Assembly (NCBI GenBank): GCA_001414345.1
Contig: LLCB01000289.1
Span: 1 to 64,000 of the forward strand
Direction: 5' to 3'
Origin: Hymenoscyphus infarciens
Lineage: Eukaryota > Ascomycota > Leotiomycetes > Helotiales > Helotiaceae
Length of the DNA stretch: 64,000 bases
Shown here: positions 46,999 through 59,540 of the stretch, one piece after another
Position numbering within the stretch: position 1 is the first letter of the stretch
Layout: each line of letters begins with the position of its first letter
Translations under genes and position numbers: made by a program
Notes under the pieces: generated by a model
What the model was told of the DNA's origin: nothing
What the model saw: the letters and a program-made list of their open reading frames with translations, nothing else
Database searches by the model: none

Positions 46999-49798
46999 CT
47001 ATGACTTTGGCGGTAAAGACTTAATCGGCCACTCATAGTCTCTGTTAACCTTTGACTCAAAAACCCAACTACCCATTCCCACCGTCTCCGTCTTCTCCCC
47101 GTCCTCCTGTGGCACCTCAATTTCCAAAGTCACACCATACGGCACTGAGACCTGCATCCTTATCGTATTTACACCATCGCCATCCTGCTTTATCTCCCAA
47201 TCGCACTTAACGCGACCAAAAGGCGTGACATGCTCCACGCTGGCCCCCTGAAAATCTGCCCCTATCAACGGCGCAAAGCGACATTTCGTCCATCCCGGCG
47301 TCAAGCGTCGCAGTCCTGCGACGCGCTCGTGAAGGAACGTGGCAATGGCACCAAAAGCGTAGTGGTTGAAACTCGTCATCTCACCCGGATTTACAGATCC
47401 ATCAGGTAGCATGCTATCCCAGCGTTCCCACATGGTCGTTCCACCCATCGTCACGGGATACAGCCAGGAAGGACAAGTCTTCTCCGTGAGCATTGCGTAC
47501 GCCATGTTCACATGGCCCGTTCTTACAAGAGCCTCACATATGAATGGCGTGCCAGCAAATCCGGTGCCGATCCGAAATCCGTTCTTGTGTACGAGGTACG
47601 CAAGGCGAGCACCAGCTACTACTGCCTGTGTCGCCGTGAGTAGCTCGAAGCAGATGGCTAGGGCGTAGGCTGTTTGGGAGTCCGAGACGAGCCGGCCGTT
47701 AGGCGAGACGTACTCGTTCTGGAAATCCTGACGGGTGGCGAGAGCGTCGCTGGAGAACTGGGCGTGGTCGGCGGTGTAGCCGAGAATAAGCGAGATACGG
47801 CTCATGAGGTCGAGACTGTGAACGAGGAAGGCATTCGCGACAAGCTGGGAGTCGGTGGCAGACTTCCATGGTGCGTCGACTGGAGCTGCGGGATCGAGCC
47901 AGTCCTGATGAGATTGGTGGTTAGTAAATTGACAGGTAGAGAGAGAAATAGAGAACGCAAGGGAGATATACCCCGAGTTGGAAAATCGACGAGTCCCACA
48001 AGTGGGTTCCATGCGCCTTCTGCCGTGGCACGATATTTATCCATGTTGTCATGCTCTGGTATTGTTGTGCCAGAACTGTTACGTCCCCGGTCTCATTATA
48101 AAGCTCCCACGGAAGCAGTATAGTCACGTCATGCCAGATGGCACATGGTTTCCGTCGGCACGCAACCGGATCAACTATAGTCGAATTGGGCGTCACCATG
48201 GCTGGGACGCCGCCTAATACCTTCTGGTCGTGTTCAACATCTACCAGCCAATTCTTCAACATGCCAAAGCAGTCATAGAGCATAGTTGCGGCTGGACAAA
48301 ACACTGCTAGATCGCCTGACCAGCCCAACCGTTCGTCACGTTGCGGGCAGTCGGTGGGGACAGAGAAAAAGTTGCCACGCATACCCCATAGGATGTTTTG
48401 ATACAGCTTGTTGAGCAAAGGATCAGAACACGCAAACGTACCGGCACGCTTCATGTCCGTATGGCAGACAATTGCCTCGATGGAAGCACTGAGATTGACC
48501 GTATCATTCCACCCGTCCACTTGCACATAACGGAAGCCGTGGAAAGTAAAGTGCGGCTCGTACTGCTCGCCGCCTGCATCACCCTTCAGGGTATAGATGT
48601 CAACGGCCTTACAGATACGCAATGGCCGCCTTGCGATCTCCCCGTCCTCCAGAACTTCGACGTGCGAGAGAGTGATTTGGTGACGGCGCGGTCCGATAAT
48701 GCCCTTGAGACGTACATAGCCAACCAGGTTCTGGCCAAAGTCAACAACGGTTTTGCCAGCTGGTGTAGTAATTTGGCGCTCCGGCTTCACCACTTCAGTC
48801 CGTCTGACCGGCTCGCTGAAGCCTGTTGTAAGCTTGGTGGTTCCTGGTAAGAAATCCATCACCAGCACAGACTCCCAGAGTTGTTGAGCAGTGCTTGTTA
48901 TTGTGCTTGCTGGCTGCAACGGGGACGACCAGCCAGGCACCTCGAGCGTGGCATCGTACTTCTCGCCATCATAGATTTCGGCCAGGCGAATGGGCCCACG
49001 CGTGACTTGCCATGAGCTGTCAGTCACGATGCGCTCTTCTCGGCCATCATCGTAGCGTATCTCCAGCTGGGCTATCAAAGCCGTATGAGGTCCCCAGATG
49101 TTCCGATGACCGCCATCCCAACCAAGCCGCCCTGAGAACCAACCCTCTGCAACGCGCACGCCCAGGCAATTCAGCCTGCCATCTATCAAGAGGGACTTTA
49201 CATCGTAGGCCTGGTATGGTAGCCGTGCATCATATGCGGTCCAGCCTGGCGCCATGAAGATGTCTCCGACCCGCTGGCCATTGATCTCGGCTTCGTAGAC
49301 TCCTTGCGCGGTGATGTACAACCGCGCTTGATCGATAGCTGTTTCCGCCTCAGGTAGGGAAAATTCTTTGCGATACAATTGCTCTGGGTCCGCAACCTTG
49401 GTGACAGGCCCCCACGGTGCCGCGATGCGCTCACAGTGCCAGTCTGCTCGATTGAGAAGGCCGATTTCGAAGCGGACAGGCGGACTCCAAGGTATCTCTT
49501 GCCCAGTGGAATCCCAAGCTCGTACTCGCACTGAGATTTTCTCCCGTGCAAGGAGATGCCGATCAAGGGGCCATGGAACAAGATGGGAGAGCGGAGATGT
49601 GCACCGAACCGTGGAGAGAAGGTGAAGGATTGAGCCATAACCCACCTCCGAGACTTCGAGTTCGTAGCTTTGCTGGGCAAAAGCATTGGAAGCGTTCTGA
49701 AAGGTCCATGAGAGGCGTGGTGCAGTGTCTTGAGTCACCTGCAGTTGTGTAGGATTGGGATGGTAGTGCTCAAACCGAAGGTTGGCGATAGATACCAT
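46999..49798 (-). CDS. Alpha-L-rhamnosidase, glycoside hydrolase family 78
   Basis: Two exons (49798-47972, 47904-46999) give 910 residues; the 67-nt intron has an ACTAAC branch site. The enzyme hydrolyses terminal alpha-L-rhamnose from plant glycosides (rutin, naringin, hesperidin type) or pectic side chains. The start (MVSIANLRFEHYHPNP) leads into N-terminal beta-domains. The carbohydrate-binding part has RLYITAQGVYEAEINGQRVG and APGWTAYDARLPYQ. The (alpha/alpha)6 catalytic barrel carries the hallmark PTDCPQRDERLGWSGD with its acidic residues, followed by MGGTTMWERWDS (Glu) and SFNHYAFGA. The C-terminal beta-sandwich ends EWPIKSLPPKS. Length is normal. No signal peptide is present, so the enzyme is probably intracellular. 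It is divergent from the GH1 gene, 891 bases away. Confidence 0.93.
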
Positions 49799-50689
49799 GA
49801 TAATAGTCAACTGCCAGAGCAAACGGACAGGATAACGAGCGATGTGAGAGCGACACGAGGAACCTGAATGTCGAGAAAGGAGAGAGACAAGATTACACCA
49901 AGGCTTCAGCCATGTCTGTCTAAGAACAACAGCGAGCGAGCCGCAAGTCAAATCCCCGTTGGGAAAATGCTTTATTATCGGAATAATAGAGTACTGGCCA
50001 CAGGAGGTTAGCCATCGAAGCTCGGGTCAATTTTAACCGAAGGATATGTCCCGGGGACCGGGAGACGAGGTGCAGTACTATCCCCCCCCCTAAATAAAAT
50101 GTAAGCGCACGGCCGCTGTGCCATACTAAATGTCTGTGCACTCTACATTTTATTTAGGGGGGGGGATAGTAAGCTCCCCTAGGTATGAAATGGCCAGTTT
50201 CGGTTAAACATCCGAACCACGCACAGACGGCGTACCCCAGAAAAGCTAAATGCGCCACATTTACCCGAGACCGCCTTGTTCACCAAGTTCACCCGAGGAC
50301 AACGAGTGAGTTTATCCGCTCTGCCAAGAGAAGAATCAGGATATTCAGTGCGGGGGAAAGGGCGTAGCATAAGTGGAGTCTAGGTAACTGTGTATTCCCT
50401 TTTTGAGTCACTTGTTCCTTGTTAATATCCTTTGTAATCTCTACTTTGCAGTTTTTCCGTCGCTTGATAATATCTTTCTTTCATATATTACTTGCCTTTT
50501 TGTCTCGTCTTAGCGTACCATTGCGAGTGTGGATCTATCCTCCTAGTCTTCAGGGAAAAAAACTTTATACCAGACAGACTATAAAGTCTGAAAATAATAT
50601 TTTCAAGCTGCTGTCTATACCTTATTTGATTCTTCTTTCTCTGATTCCCATTCGTATAGCTTAGACTTCACGCCTTATATTTCTCCGAT
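49799..50689. promoter_or_regulatory. Shared divergent promoter of the GH78 and GH1 genes
   Basis: 891 bases separate the two start codons. No other gene fits here. It should carry control sites for both, and is interrupted by a 92-bp TIR element (50078-50169) about 280 bases from the GH78 start. The GH1-proximal 250 bases are pyrimidine-rich with CTTT/TTTCT stretches, as in many fungal promoters. Confidence 0.6.
50078..50169. mobile_element. MITE-like element, 92 bp, with perfect 26-bp TIR
   Basis: The left arm starts CTATCCCCCCCCCTAAATAA and continues to base 26. The right arm (50144-50169) is its exact inverted copy, including the nine-base C/G run. Imperfect pairing extends some 12 bases further inward (GCGCAC/GTGCAC). 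TA flanks both ends (50076-50077 and 50170-50171). No coding capacity. The perfect arms suggest a young insertion. The style fits non-autonomous Tc1/mariner-superfamily elements. Confidence 0.85.
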
Positions 50690-52315
<1,626 letters not shown>

Positions 52316-52560
52316 AAGAGATTATCACGTCGATGAATTTAATATAACAATTATGTCTAAACATCTCTAGATTTAACACTTGTTCTAAGTATAGACGAAT
52401 TGTTAACTATATTATCTTACTCTTAGCTATACTAGAATCTAACTCTATTAAATAAGTAATAGATAAACTAATTAAAGAGTAGAAATAGCGAGACTTATAG
52501 TAAAAAGTCTTCTATTTAGAGATCTAGTAAGCTTTAGACTTTTAGTATTTTTCTACTATT
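52316..52560. other. AT-rich sequence at the edge of the repeat block
   Basis: Composition changes to strongly AT-rich immediately after the GH1 stop codon. No structure identified before the LTR copy at 52561. Confidence 0.5.
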
Positions 52561-52610
52561 TATAATAGCCTACTATTCTATATAGCTAAGATTATATAGT
52601 ATATACTATA

Positions 52611-52860
52611 CTAGAGAGTATACTCGTTTATACTAGTTCCGAGTTTTAGCTATAATATTAAAAAAAGAGTTAAAATATATATAATTTAAGCTTATATTAC
52701 TATAATAAAGAGCGAATAGGCTTGTCACCTATTCTAGCTATCTCTTTATATCTCTAAGGTATCTCTATAATACGTGCGCGAACTTCCTTTATCTAGAATA
52801 TTAATATTTTTAATATTATAGCTAAAACTCAGAACTATTACGAATAAGTATACTCTCTAG
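52611..52860. mobile_element. MITE-like TIR element, 250 bp, inside LTR copy A1
   Basis: The two ends are inverted copies over about 50 bases: the left begins CTAGAGAGTATACTCGTTTA and the right is the complement of CTAGAGAGTATACTTATTCG. Both arms share a GAGTTTTAGCTATAATATTA segment. TA lies outside each end (52609-52610, 52861-52862), and at the same TA the LTR sequence of A1 resumes. Non-coding and AT-rich. Confidence 0.8.
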
Positions 52861-53068
52861 TACTATATATATAAGGTTTTAGTAGTTATTATTTTATATT
52901 ATCTAATTTAGAAAGATTATATACGTCTGTCTAGACTTTTAGATAGACTTTATAGAGTTTAGGCTTTAGTATTAGCTAATATTATAAACGTCGGTTTCGA
53001 ACCTCTTATATATAGCTATCTACTTTTCTAGAGTTAGAAAAGGCTAGTTTAGCCTTTTCTTCTATATT

Positions 53069-53241
53069 TGTCGGTATATATATTTAAGAGATAAATAGCG
53101 ATTTAGATAAGTATACGTAGGTATATATACTTCTCGCTTAAGAGCTACTTAAGTAGGTATTATAGCTAGCTTTACTTAGTATATTTGAATAATAATATAA
53201 CTCTTTTTATATTACTTTTATAACTATAAGTTATACTAATA
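53069..53241 (+). repeat. 5' LTR of element B
   Basis: 173 bases, starting TGTCGGTATATATATTTAAG and ending ACTAATA. Matches the right copy in order and length, with differences almost all of the C/T and G/A type. Confidence 0.85.
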
Positions 53242-53771
53242 CTAATTAGTAGACGTATAGATTAGATACTTAGTTACTTTATATATTTCTACTATAGATA
53301 TGCTTATATAAAAGTAAACTTAATATTACTAGTAGACTTCTCTTCTATAATCGTAATTCCTTCTACTATTTAACAACTTTTTAATAATATACTATAAACG
53401 CTTCTTAAGATAGAAAGCGTCGATTACGAATATCGACTTCTTATTAACCTCCTTTTATCTACTAAGATAATTTATACTCTCTAAGACACTTATTTATCTG
53501 AAACCTGAATTCTCTTTTACCTACTAAGTAGAGTATAAACGGATTTTTAATAATATCTAAATTTAATTTAAGTAATAATAATATCTATAATATCTATAAT
53601 ATCTATAATATAACAGCTATACTAATACTAATTCTAACGACTTTAGAGGCTTTAACTTTAGTACTAAAATAAGCTCTAAAGCTAGTACTAAAGCTAAAGT
53701 TAATATAAATAGAAGAGACGATTTTTACTACTAAATAAGAAGAGAAGTATACTAAAAGAGAGAACGAAGAC

Positions 53772-54082
53772 TATAATAGTATATCGTCATCCTAGACAGC
53801 TAAGAGTACCTGCTATATATAAGGTTTCAGTAGTTATTATCTTATATTGTCTATTTTAGGAAGGTTACGTAGGTTTAAGCTTTTATATTAGCCGAGGTTA
53901 TTTAGTTTCAGACCCTTTTATATAGTCTAAACCTCTTATATATAGTAGCCTACTTTTCTAGAGTTAGAAAAGACTAGTTTAGCCTTTTCTTTTATATTAG
54001 AGCCTAGTATCTATATACGTTATTCTACTATATATACTCCTATATACCTCTACTATAGTTATATATATTTTATACTATTATA
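53772..54082 (+). repeat. 5' LTR of element A2
   Basis: 311 bases from TATAATAGTATATCGTCATC to ATTATA. Near-identical in order to the right LTR, apart from many transitions and no length change. Confidence 0.88.
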
Positions 54083-56139
54083 TAAAAAGGCTAAACTCTT
54101 CTTCGCTAGTAACGGCCTTAATAATATCTCCTTTAAGCTTATTACTACTCTTTATTTAGAAGTCGATTCGCTCTTAATTTAGAACATTATAATAGTATTC
54201 TTAAATAGCTAGGTAATTAGAGACTACCTAGATAGCTAGTAATACTAGGGTTTAGTGTCTGTATAAATAGCTAGTAAAAATCGTATTATAGATATATTAA
54301 GAGATTAGAATATGCTAAGTGTTCCTAAGAATTCTAATAACCCTAGGATTAGTAAATAAGTCGACTTTATAGTTATTATAAAGGCTTCTAAACCTAACCT
54401 TACCTCTCTCTCTCTAAATTAACATTTTTAAAATATTAGACCTAGTTCTACTATAAGGCGTTAAACGACCTTCTAAGGCTACTCTCCCTTTTCGAAAGAC
54501 TCTCTAAACTCTCTCTAACTCGTAACCGTATACTAAAATAATAAGGGCTTTCGCTCTTAAAAATAACCTTCTTAAATTTAGATAATATATAGATAATAGA
54601 TAGATAAGATAGAGGTAAAAGGTATATAAAGGATAAAACGATCGGTTAGAGAGATAGAGGATAAAATTATAAGTAAACTTCAAAGTTAATAAAAATACTC
54701 TACCTCTAAACCCTTACTAATCTAATCCTTATTTAACCCTTCTTTGCTTTTAAGCTCTAATTTAGACCTTTTTCGCTTAAGAGACATAGCTAGCTCTAAT
54801 GCCTTCTAACTTATATAACATAGTACTAAAGCCCCTTTAAATACTCTCTAACCTTAACGAAAAAGTAAGATAACTAAAACTAATATATAAAGCCCTTATT
54901 TAGAGTATAATAACTAGACTAGCTAGGAACTACCTAGAGCCTAGATACGAGTTAGAATCGGTTTAGAATACTTTCTAAGATTAAGAAGAGATAGTTACTC
55001 TTTTAGATACCTACTTTTTAACTAGTTATAAGATAGAGGATGCTTAGAACACTTTTAGATCCTTATAAATAGATAACGAAGATAGTCGAATTTAGTTCTA
55101 CTATATAGTATTAAGCGATAACCTCTTCTAAAGACACCCCCCTTTTTAAAAGATATCTCTCTAAACCTCTTCTAAATTACATCTATATACTAAGATCTAG
55201 AAGATACTAAAGAAATAATAATAGTTAAAGAGACTAGTAGAACTTCTTAAATATAGAACAGATATAGTTAGTTATATAAGCTTTAGAAGTAGAGAATTAA
55301 GATATAAGGAATCAGCTAGCTAAGCTAGAAAGACAGATAAGCGACCTTATATTTCAAAGTTAATAAATTACTTCGTCTCTGAACCCTCCCCGATCTAACC
55401 CTCTCCTACTTCTAAGCTCGAATTTATACCTCTTTCGACTACGGGCAGCTGCCTCTAATGCCTTTCTACTACTTCCCTCGAATCGGATACGAATCGGTCG
55501 AAATACGCTTTCTATTAGAATAAAACTTAGAAGCGAGCTCTTAGCTAAGTTATCGCTATCTTTAATAATACTAACTGAATATTATCTAACTCTACTCTAA
55601 TCTTCCCTCGAACCTCTACTAGCGAACGACTAAAAAGACTACGATTACTTGGTTATAACCTAAGTCCTAGCCGCTAGTATAAAGGTTAAAAGAGATAGAA
55701 GTTAAAAGAGATAGAAGTGGAATTAAGAGAAGAATACGCTAAAGAAACTTTTACCGACTTTAAAAGGTTACTTTTCAAGTATAGCTATACTTAGAGAGAT
55801 ACTAGAATTAGAACGCTTCTTTTATATATAAGATAAGATTATACCTTAGCTCTAGAACCTGTCTACTATGCTTAAGAGATACTAGAATTATAACTTTACT
55901 AAAATAGTAAACAATCTTTTAGCTATAGATAAGGAGATATACTAAAACGCTAAGTTACTTATAATTAGTACTCCGGTTTAAGAGAATACCTCTCTATCCT
56001 TATCTAGTTTAGCTCTGAATCCCCTACGATATAATAGCGACTCTTCTTTGAAATCAGAAGATAAATAAGTCTTTAAGTATCTTAAAGAGAATAAGATAGC
56101 CTATAGGCCTAAGTAATATAGTTCCTATAATAGTACTAA

Positions 56140-56560
56140 TAAATATTATATCTAAAACTATACTCCTTTTATTGTCTTAAACTTTAAATAGCGAAACTCT
56201 AAAAACATTTAGTAATAAAATCCTTTAACTAGCTAAATCTCTACCTTTTATTATCTTAAACTTCGGATAGCATTTTTAACTTTAAAAACAACTTCGTCTT
56301 TAACTATCTAAAACTCCTCCTTTTATTATCCTAAATATTAGATAGCATTTTTAATATTTGGTATTAACTCTTTTAACTAGCTAAAACCACCTCTTTTATT
56401 ATCTCTAGATACTTAGATAACAATTTCAACTAAGACAACTTTAGTAACAACTTCGCCTTTCACTAGCCGAAACTACCTCTTTTGTTATTCTAAACTTCGG
56501 ACAGTATTTTCAAATTCGGTATTAAGTCTTTTAACTAGCTAAAACTATACTAACTCTAAT
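56140..56560. repeat. Degenerate tandem array inside A2
   Basis: About five copies of a 70-100-base unit with the core CTCTTTTATTATCCTAAAC followed by TTCGGATAGCATTTT and then TAACTAGCTAAAACT. Copies are diverged by transitions. It may have been a coding or structural minisatellite of the element before RIP. Confidence 0.65.
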
Positions 56561-57428
56561 AAGAGTCTTATATTCTTTACTTTCTTTTACTTCTAGCTAG
56601 GCTAGAAGTCCTTTTTTTATTTAAACTTTTTAAATCGAATATAAATAGATATACTCTTAAAAGGATAGTAACCTCTTAGCTAAGTTATTACTATTATTTA
56701 TAATATTATTAATTTTTTTGTTCTAACTTTACTCTAAGTCTTTGCTAATCTTAGTTTAGATAAACTTATACTCTTTTTTCTTGAATTTAAATTAGATCTA
56801 AATTAGTATACTTTTAAAGTAAACTCTTAACTAAGTTATTACTACCTCTTAACTAAATAACTTCTAACTCTATTCTAAATTTGTCTTTAACTTTTAAACT
56901 TTTTCTAACTTTACTCTAAACTTTTTTAGACCTATACTCTTTTAGTGAATTTTTTAAATTAAATATAAATCGGTTAAAATACGCTCTCTATTAGGATAAA
57001 ACCTAGAAGTAAGCTCTTAATTAAGTTATTACTTTTACCTCTTAACTAAACACTATTTAACTCTTATATTAAACTTTTCTAATTAAACTTTAAACTTTCT
57101 CTAATCTACTAAATAGGATTAGACTATACTCTTTTAGTAGATACGAGTACTTACTTTTAATATTAAAGGATTAGAAACAAAGTCTCTTTATAAGTATCTA
57201 TAGTTATAATTTAGAACCGACATCTTAATATCTTGTCTTACTTATAATATTATAATAAATAAAGTATCTTTAAACCTAGGTTAGCTACGATTTAAACCTT
57301 AATCTACCTTCTTACTTATAATAAAATTAATAAATATAATAAATATTATAATACTTATACTATCCTGATTTAGCTCTAAATAATAAGAAAGAGAAGACTT
57401 AGAATAAGTCTTTTTTAAGAGAAGGGGA

Positions 57429-57739
57429 TATAATAGTATACTGTTATCCTAGATAGCTAGGAGTACTTACTATATATAAGGTTTTAATAGTTATTATCTT
57501 ATATTATCTATTTTAAGAAGGTTATATAGGTTTAAGCTTTTATATTAGCCGAGGTTATTTAGTTTCGAACCTATTTATATAGTCTAAACCTCTTATATAT
57601 AGTAGCCTACTCTCCTAGAGTTAGAAAAGGCTAGTTTAGCCTTTTCTTCCGTATTAGAGCCTAGTATCTATATACGTTATTCTACTATATACACTTCTAT
57701 ATACCTCTACTATAGTTATATATATTTCGTGCCGTTATA
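57429..57739 (+). repeat. 3' LTR of element A2
   Basis: 311 bases, the same length as the left LTR, ending CGTGCCGTTATA directly before AAGAC. It retains more C and G than the left copy at several sites, so it is the less mutated of the two. Confidence 0.88.
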
Positions 57740-58639
57740 AAGACCTTCTTCTTTAGAACGAATTTTAAGTAGACTTTAAAGAATAGGATTAAGATAAATT
57801 TACTAAAATCTACTGATTTACTACTACTAAGTTATAACGAACATTTTATAGAAGAGATATATAAGTTAAGATAGATAGATATAAGATACTTATATCTTAA
57901 GTACTATATAATACCGCTACTAAGGTTAACTAAACTAAGTAGTTAGACGAAGAATTAAAAGCTATAGTATTAGAAGAAGCTAGTACTAAAGTCTTTAGTT
58001 CCTATTATAAATATATAGAGAAATACGTTAAAAGATAATAAAAGCTATAGTAATAATAACTCTAATAATAATAACCTTTAGCTAAAAATATTACTCGAAA
58101 TACCCGATCTAAGACGAAGGCTAGAGACGAAGCTTTATAAGCCTCTACTATATAATAATAATAATAATAACTAATATCTTCGACGACTTTAATTCTACTA
58201 ATTAAAAGGAAAGACTTAAGTAATCTAGTATAACCTCTAATCTAATCTTTAGATCTACTAAAAGACGACCGGACCTTCTTCTTTATATCTAATAAAATTT
58301 AATAGAGGACTAATTACTAAGTATTAAGACGGCTCCGTATCTCTTACTTAAGATTACGTAAAATACTTAAATTTAGTATAAGAAGCTCTAACCGAGATAT
58401 CTAATACGAAAGAAGTATTATATATAGTAGATACTAAAGATTAATATATTATATAACGTACTAGAGAAGTATACTTAACTACGTTATCTTAATCTAAAGC
58501 CGCTTTTAACTTATTATATATCGCTTAAACTATTAATTCTTAAGATAACGATATTTCTCTTCTTAATAAGCGAATTAAGTAGTAAATTAATAATACTATA
58601 AGAGAGCTTAAATTCGTTAAGTTAGATAAATCTTTCTTA

Positions 58640-59136
58640 AAGTTATATACTTTTACTAATAGATTATTTACTAATAATAAAGACTTATTATTATAAATTA
58701 GTTATATTATTACCTTTATAGATAAGAATAATAATACTAATATCTTATATTAGTCTTCTACTAAATATAAGAGAGTTATCTATAGTATTTTAGTATTAGA
58801 ATTATATATAATAAGCTCTAGATTTAACGCTATAGCTTTAATAAAATCAACTTTTAAAAGTATCTTAGGATTTAAGATACTACTTATAGTATATACTAAT
58901 TCGAAGTCTATTTACGAATATATAGCTAAATTAGGTATAACTAAAGAGAAGCGACTAATAATTAATATTATATACTTATAAGAAGCGTAAAAATTAAGAG
59001 AGATTAATAAGATTAAATAGATCGACGATAAGAGTAATTCTATAGATATTCTAACTAAAAAGAGTTATTATAATATCTTATAAAAGTTGATTAATACTAA
59101 TAAGCTAGACATTAATCTTATAGAGTAGGTAGAACG
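58640..59136 (+). pseudogene. RNase H domain remnant of element B
   Basis: Plus-strand reading gives a recognisable Ty1/copia RNase H order: a start like LYTFTNRLFTNNKDL, a middle with YSILVLELY and FNAIALIKSTFKSILGFK, then YTNSKSIYEYIAKLG and a C-terminal DILTKKS motif. At least five in-frame stops interrupt it, mostly TAG or TAA where CAG, CAA or TGG would be expected, the mark of C-to-T mutation on either strand. Confidence 0.75.
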
Positions 59137-59273
59137 AAATAAGAGATAATAAGAGACTAAAATAGAGCCTTCTTATTAGTCGAGAATAGAGAATAGAGAG
59201 CTCTGATTAGTTAGATTAGATATCTGATTTTTAATAATTTTAAGTAACTTCTGTTATTTTAAAGAAGTACTAG

Positions 59274-59446
59274 TGTCGATATATATATTTAAGAGGTAAG
59301 TAGCGATTCAGATAAGTATACGTAGGTATACGTGCTTCTCGCTTAAGAGCTACTTAAGTAGACATCGTAGCTAGCTTTACTTAGTATATACGAACGATAA
59401 TATAACTCTTTTTATATCGCTTTTATAACTATAAGTTATACTAATA
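59274..59446 (+). repeat. 3' LTR of element B
   Basis: 173 bases from TGTCGATATATATATTTAAG to ACTAATA. It lies about 140 bases after the RNase H remnant, the normal order for a copia element on the plus strand. Confidence 0.85.
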
Positions 59447-59540
59447 ATATTAGTACCTAGTATTTATATACGTTATTCTACTAAATACACTTCTATATAC
59501 CTCTTCGATAGTAGTATATATTTCGTATTATTATATTATT

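Larger units (their letters stand above)
53772..57739 (+). mobile_element. LTR retrotransposon A2 (3968 bp), inserted in element B
   Basis: Two 311-bp LTRs (53772-54082, 57429-57739) enclose 3.3 kb. The duplication AAGAC (53767-53771, 57740-57744) flanks it exactly. A purine run GAGAAGGGGA stands directly before the right LTR, as a polypurine tract should on the plus strand. The interior has no open frame. Scattered plus-strand pieces around 54960-55900 recall a Gag domain (for example EEIVTLLDTYF), but no reverse transcriptase trace was found. It is therefore either a deleted or a non-autonomous, gag-type element, heavily RIP-mutated. Confidence 0.85.
53069..59446 (+). mobile_element. LTR retrotransposon B, Ty1/copia type, RIP-damaged, split by A2
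   Basis: Bounded by two 173-bp direct LTRs (53069-53241 and 59274-59446) and by the 5-bp duplication ATATT (53064-53068, 59447-59451). The host sequence, LTR copy A1, continues across it. Without the inserted A2 the interior is only about 2 kb, so most of gag-pol is deleted. What remains near the right LTR is a stop-riddled plus-strand RNase H region (58640-59136) of Ty1/copia character, with readable pieces such as YTNSKSIYEYIAKLGITKEK. TpA-rich composition fits RIP. Confidence 0.82.
52561..59535 (+). mobile_element. Family-A LTR copy A1 (solo-LTR-like), split by later insertions
   Basis: The pieces 52561-52610, 52863-53068 and 59452-59535, joined in order, align along their whole length with the 311-bp LTRs of element A2, beginning TATAATAG and ending TTATA. 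The copy carries indels (about 340 bases in all). Flanks are CTATT (52556-52560) and TTATT (59536-59540), which agree as a 5-bp target duplication if one C has become T, as RIP would cause. A 250-bp MITE and the copia-type element B were inserted into it. No internal region or second LTR belongs to it, so it is a solo LTR formed by recombination. Confidence 0.7.
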
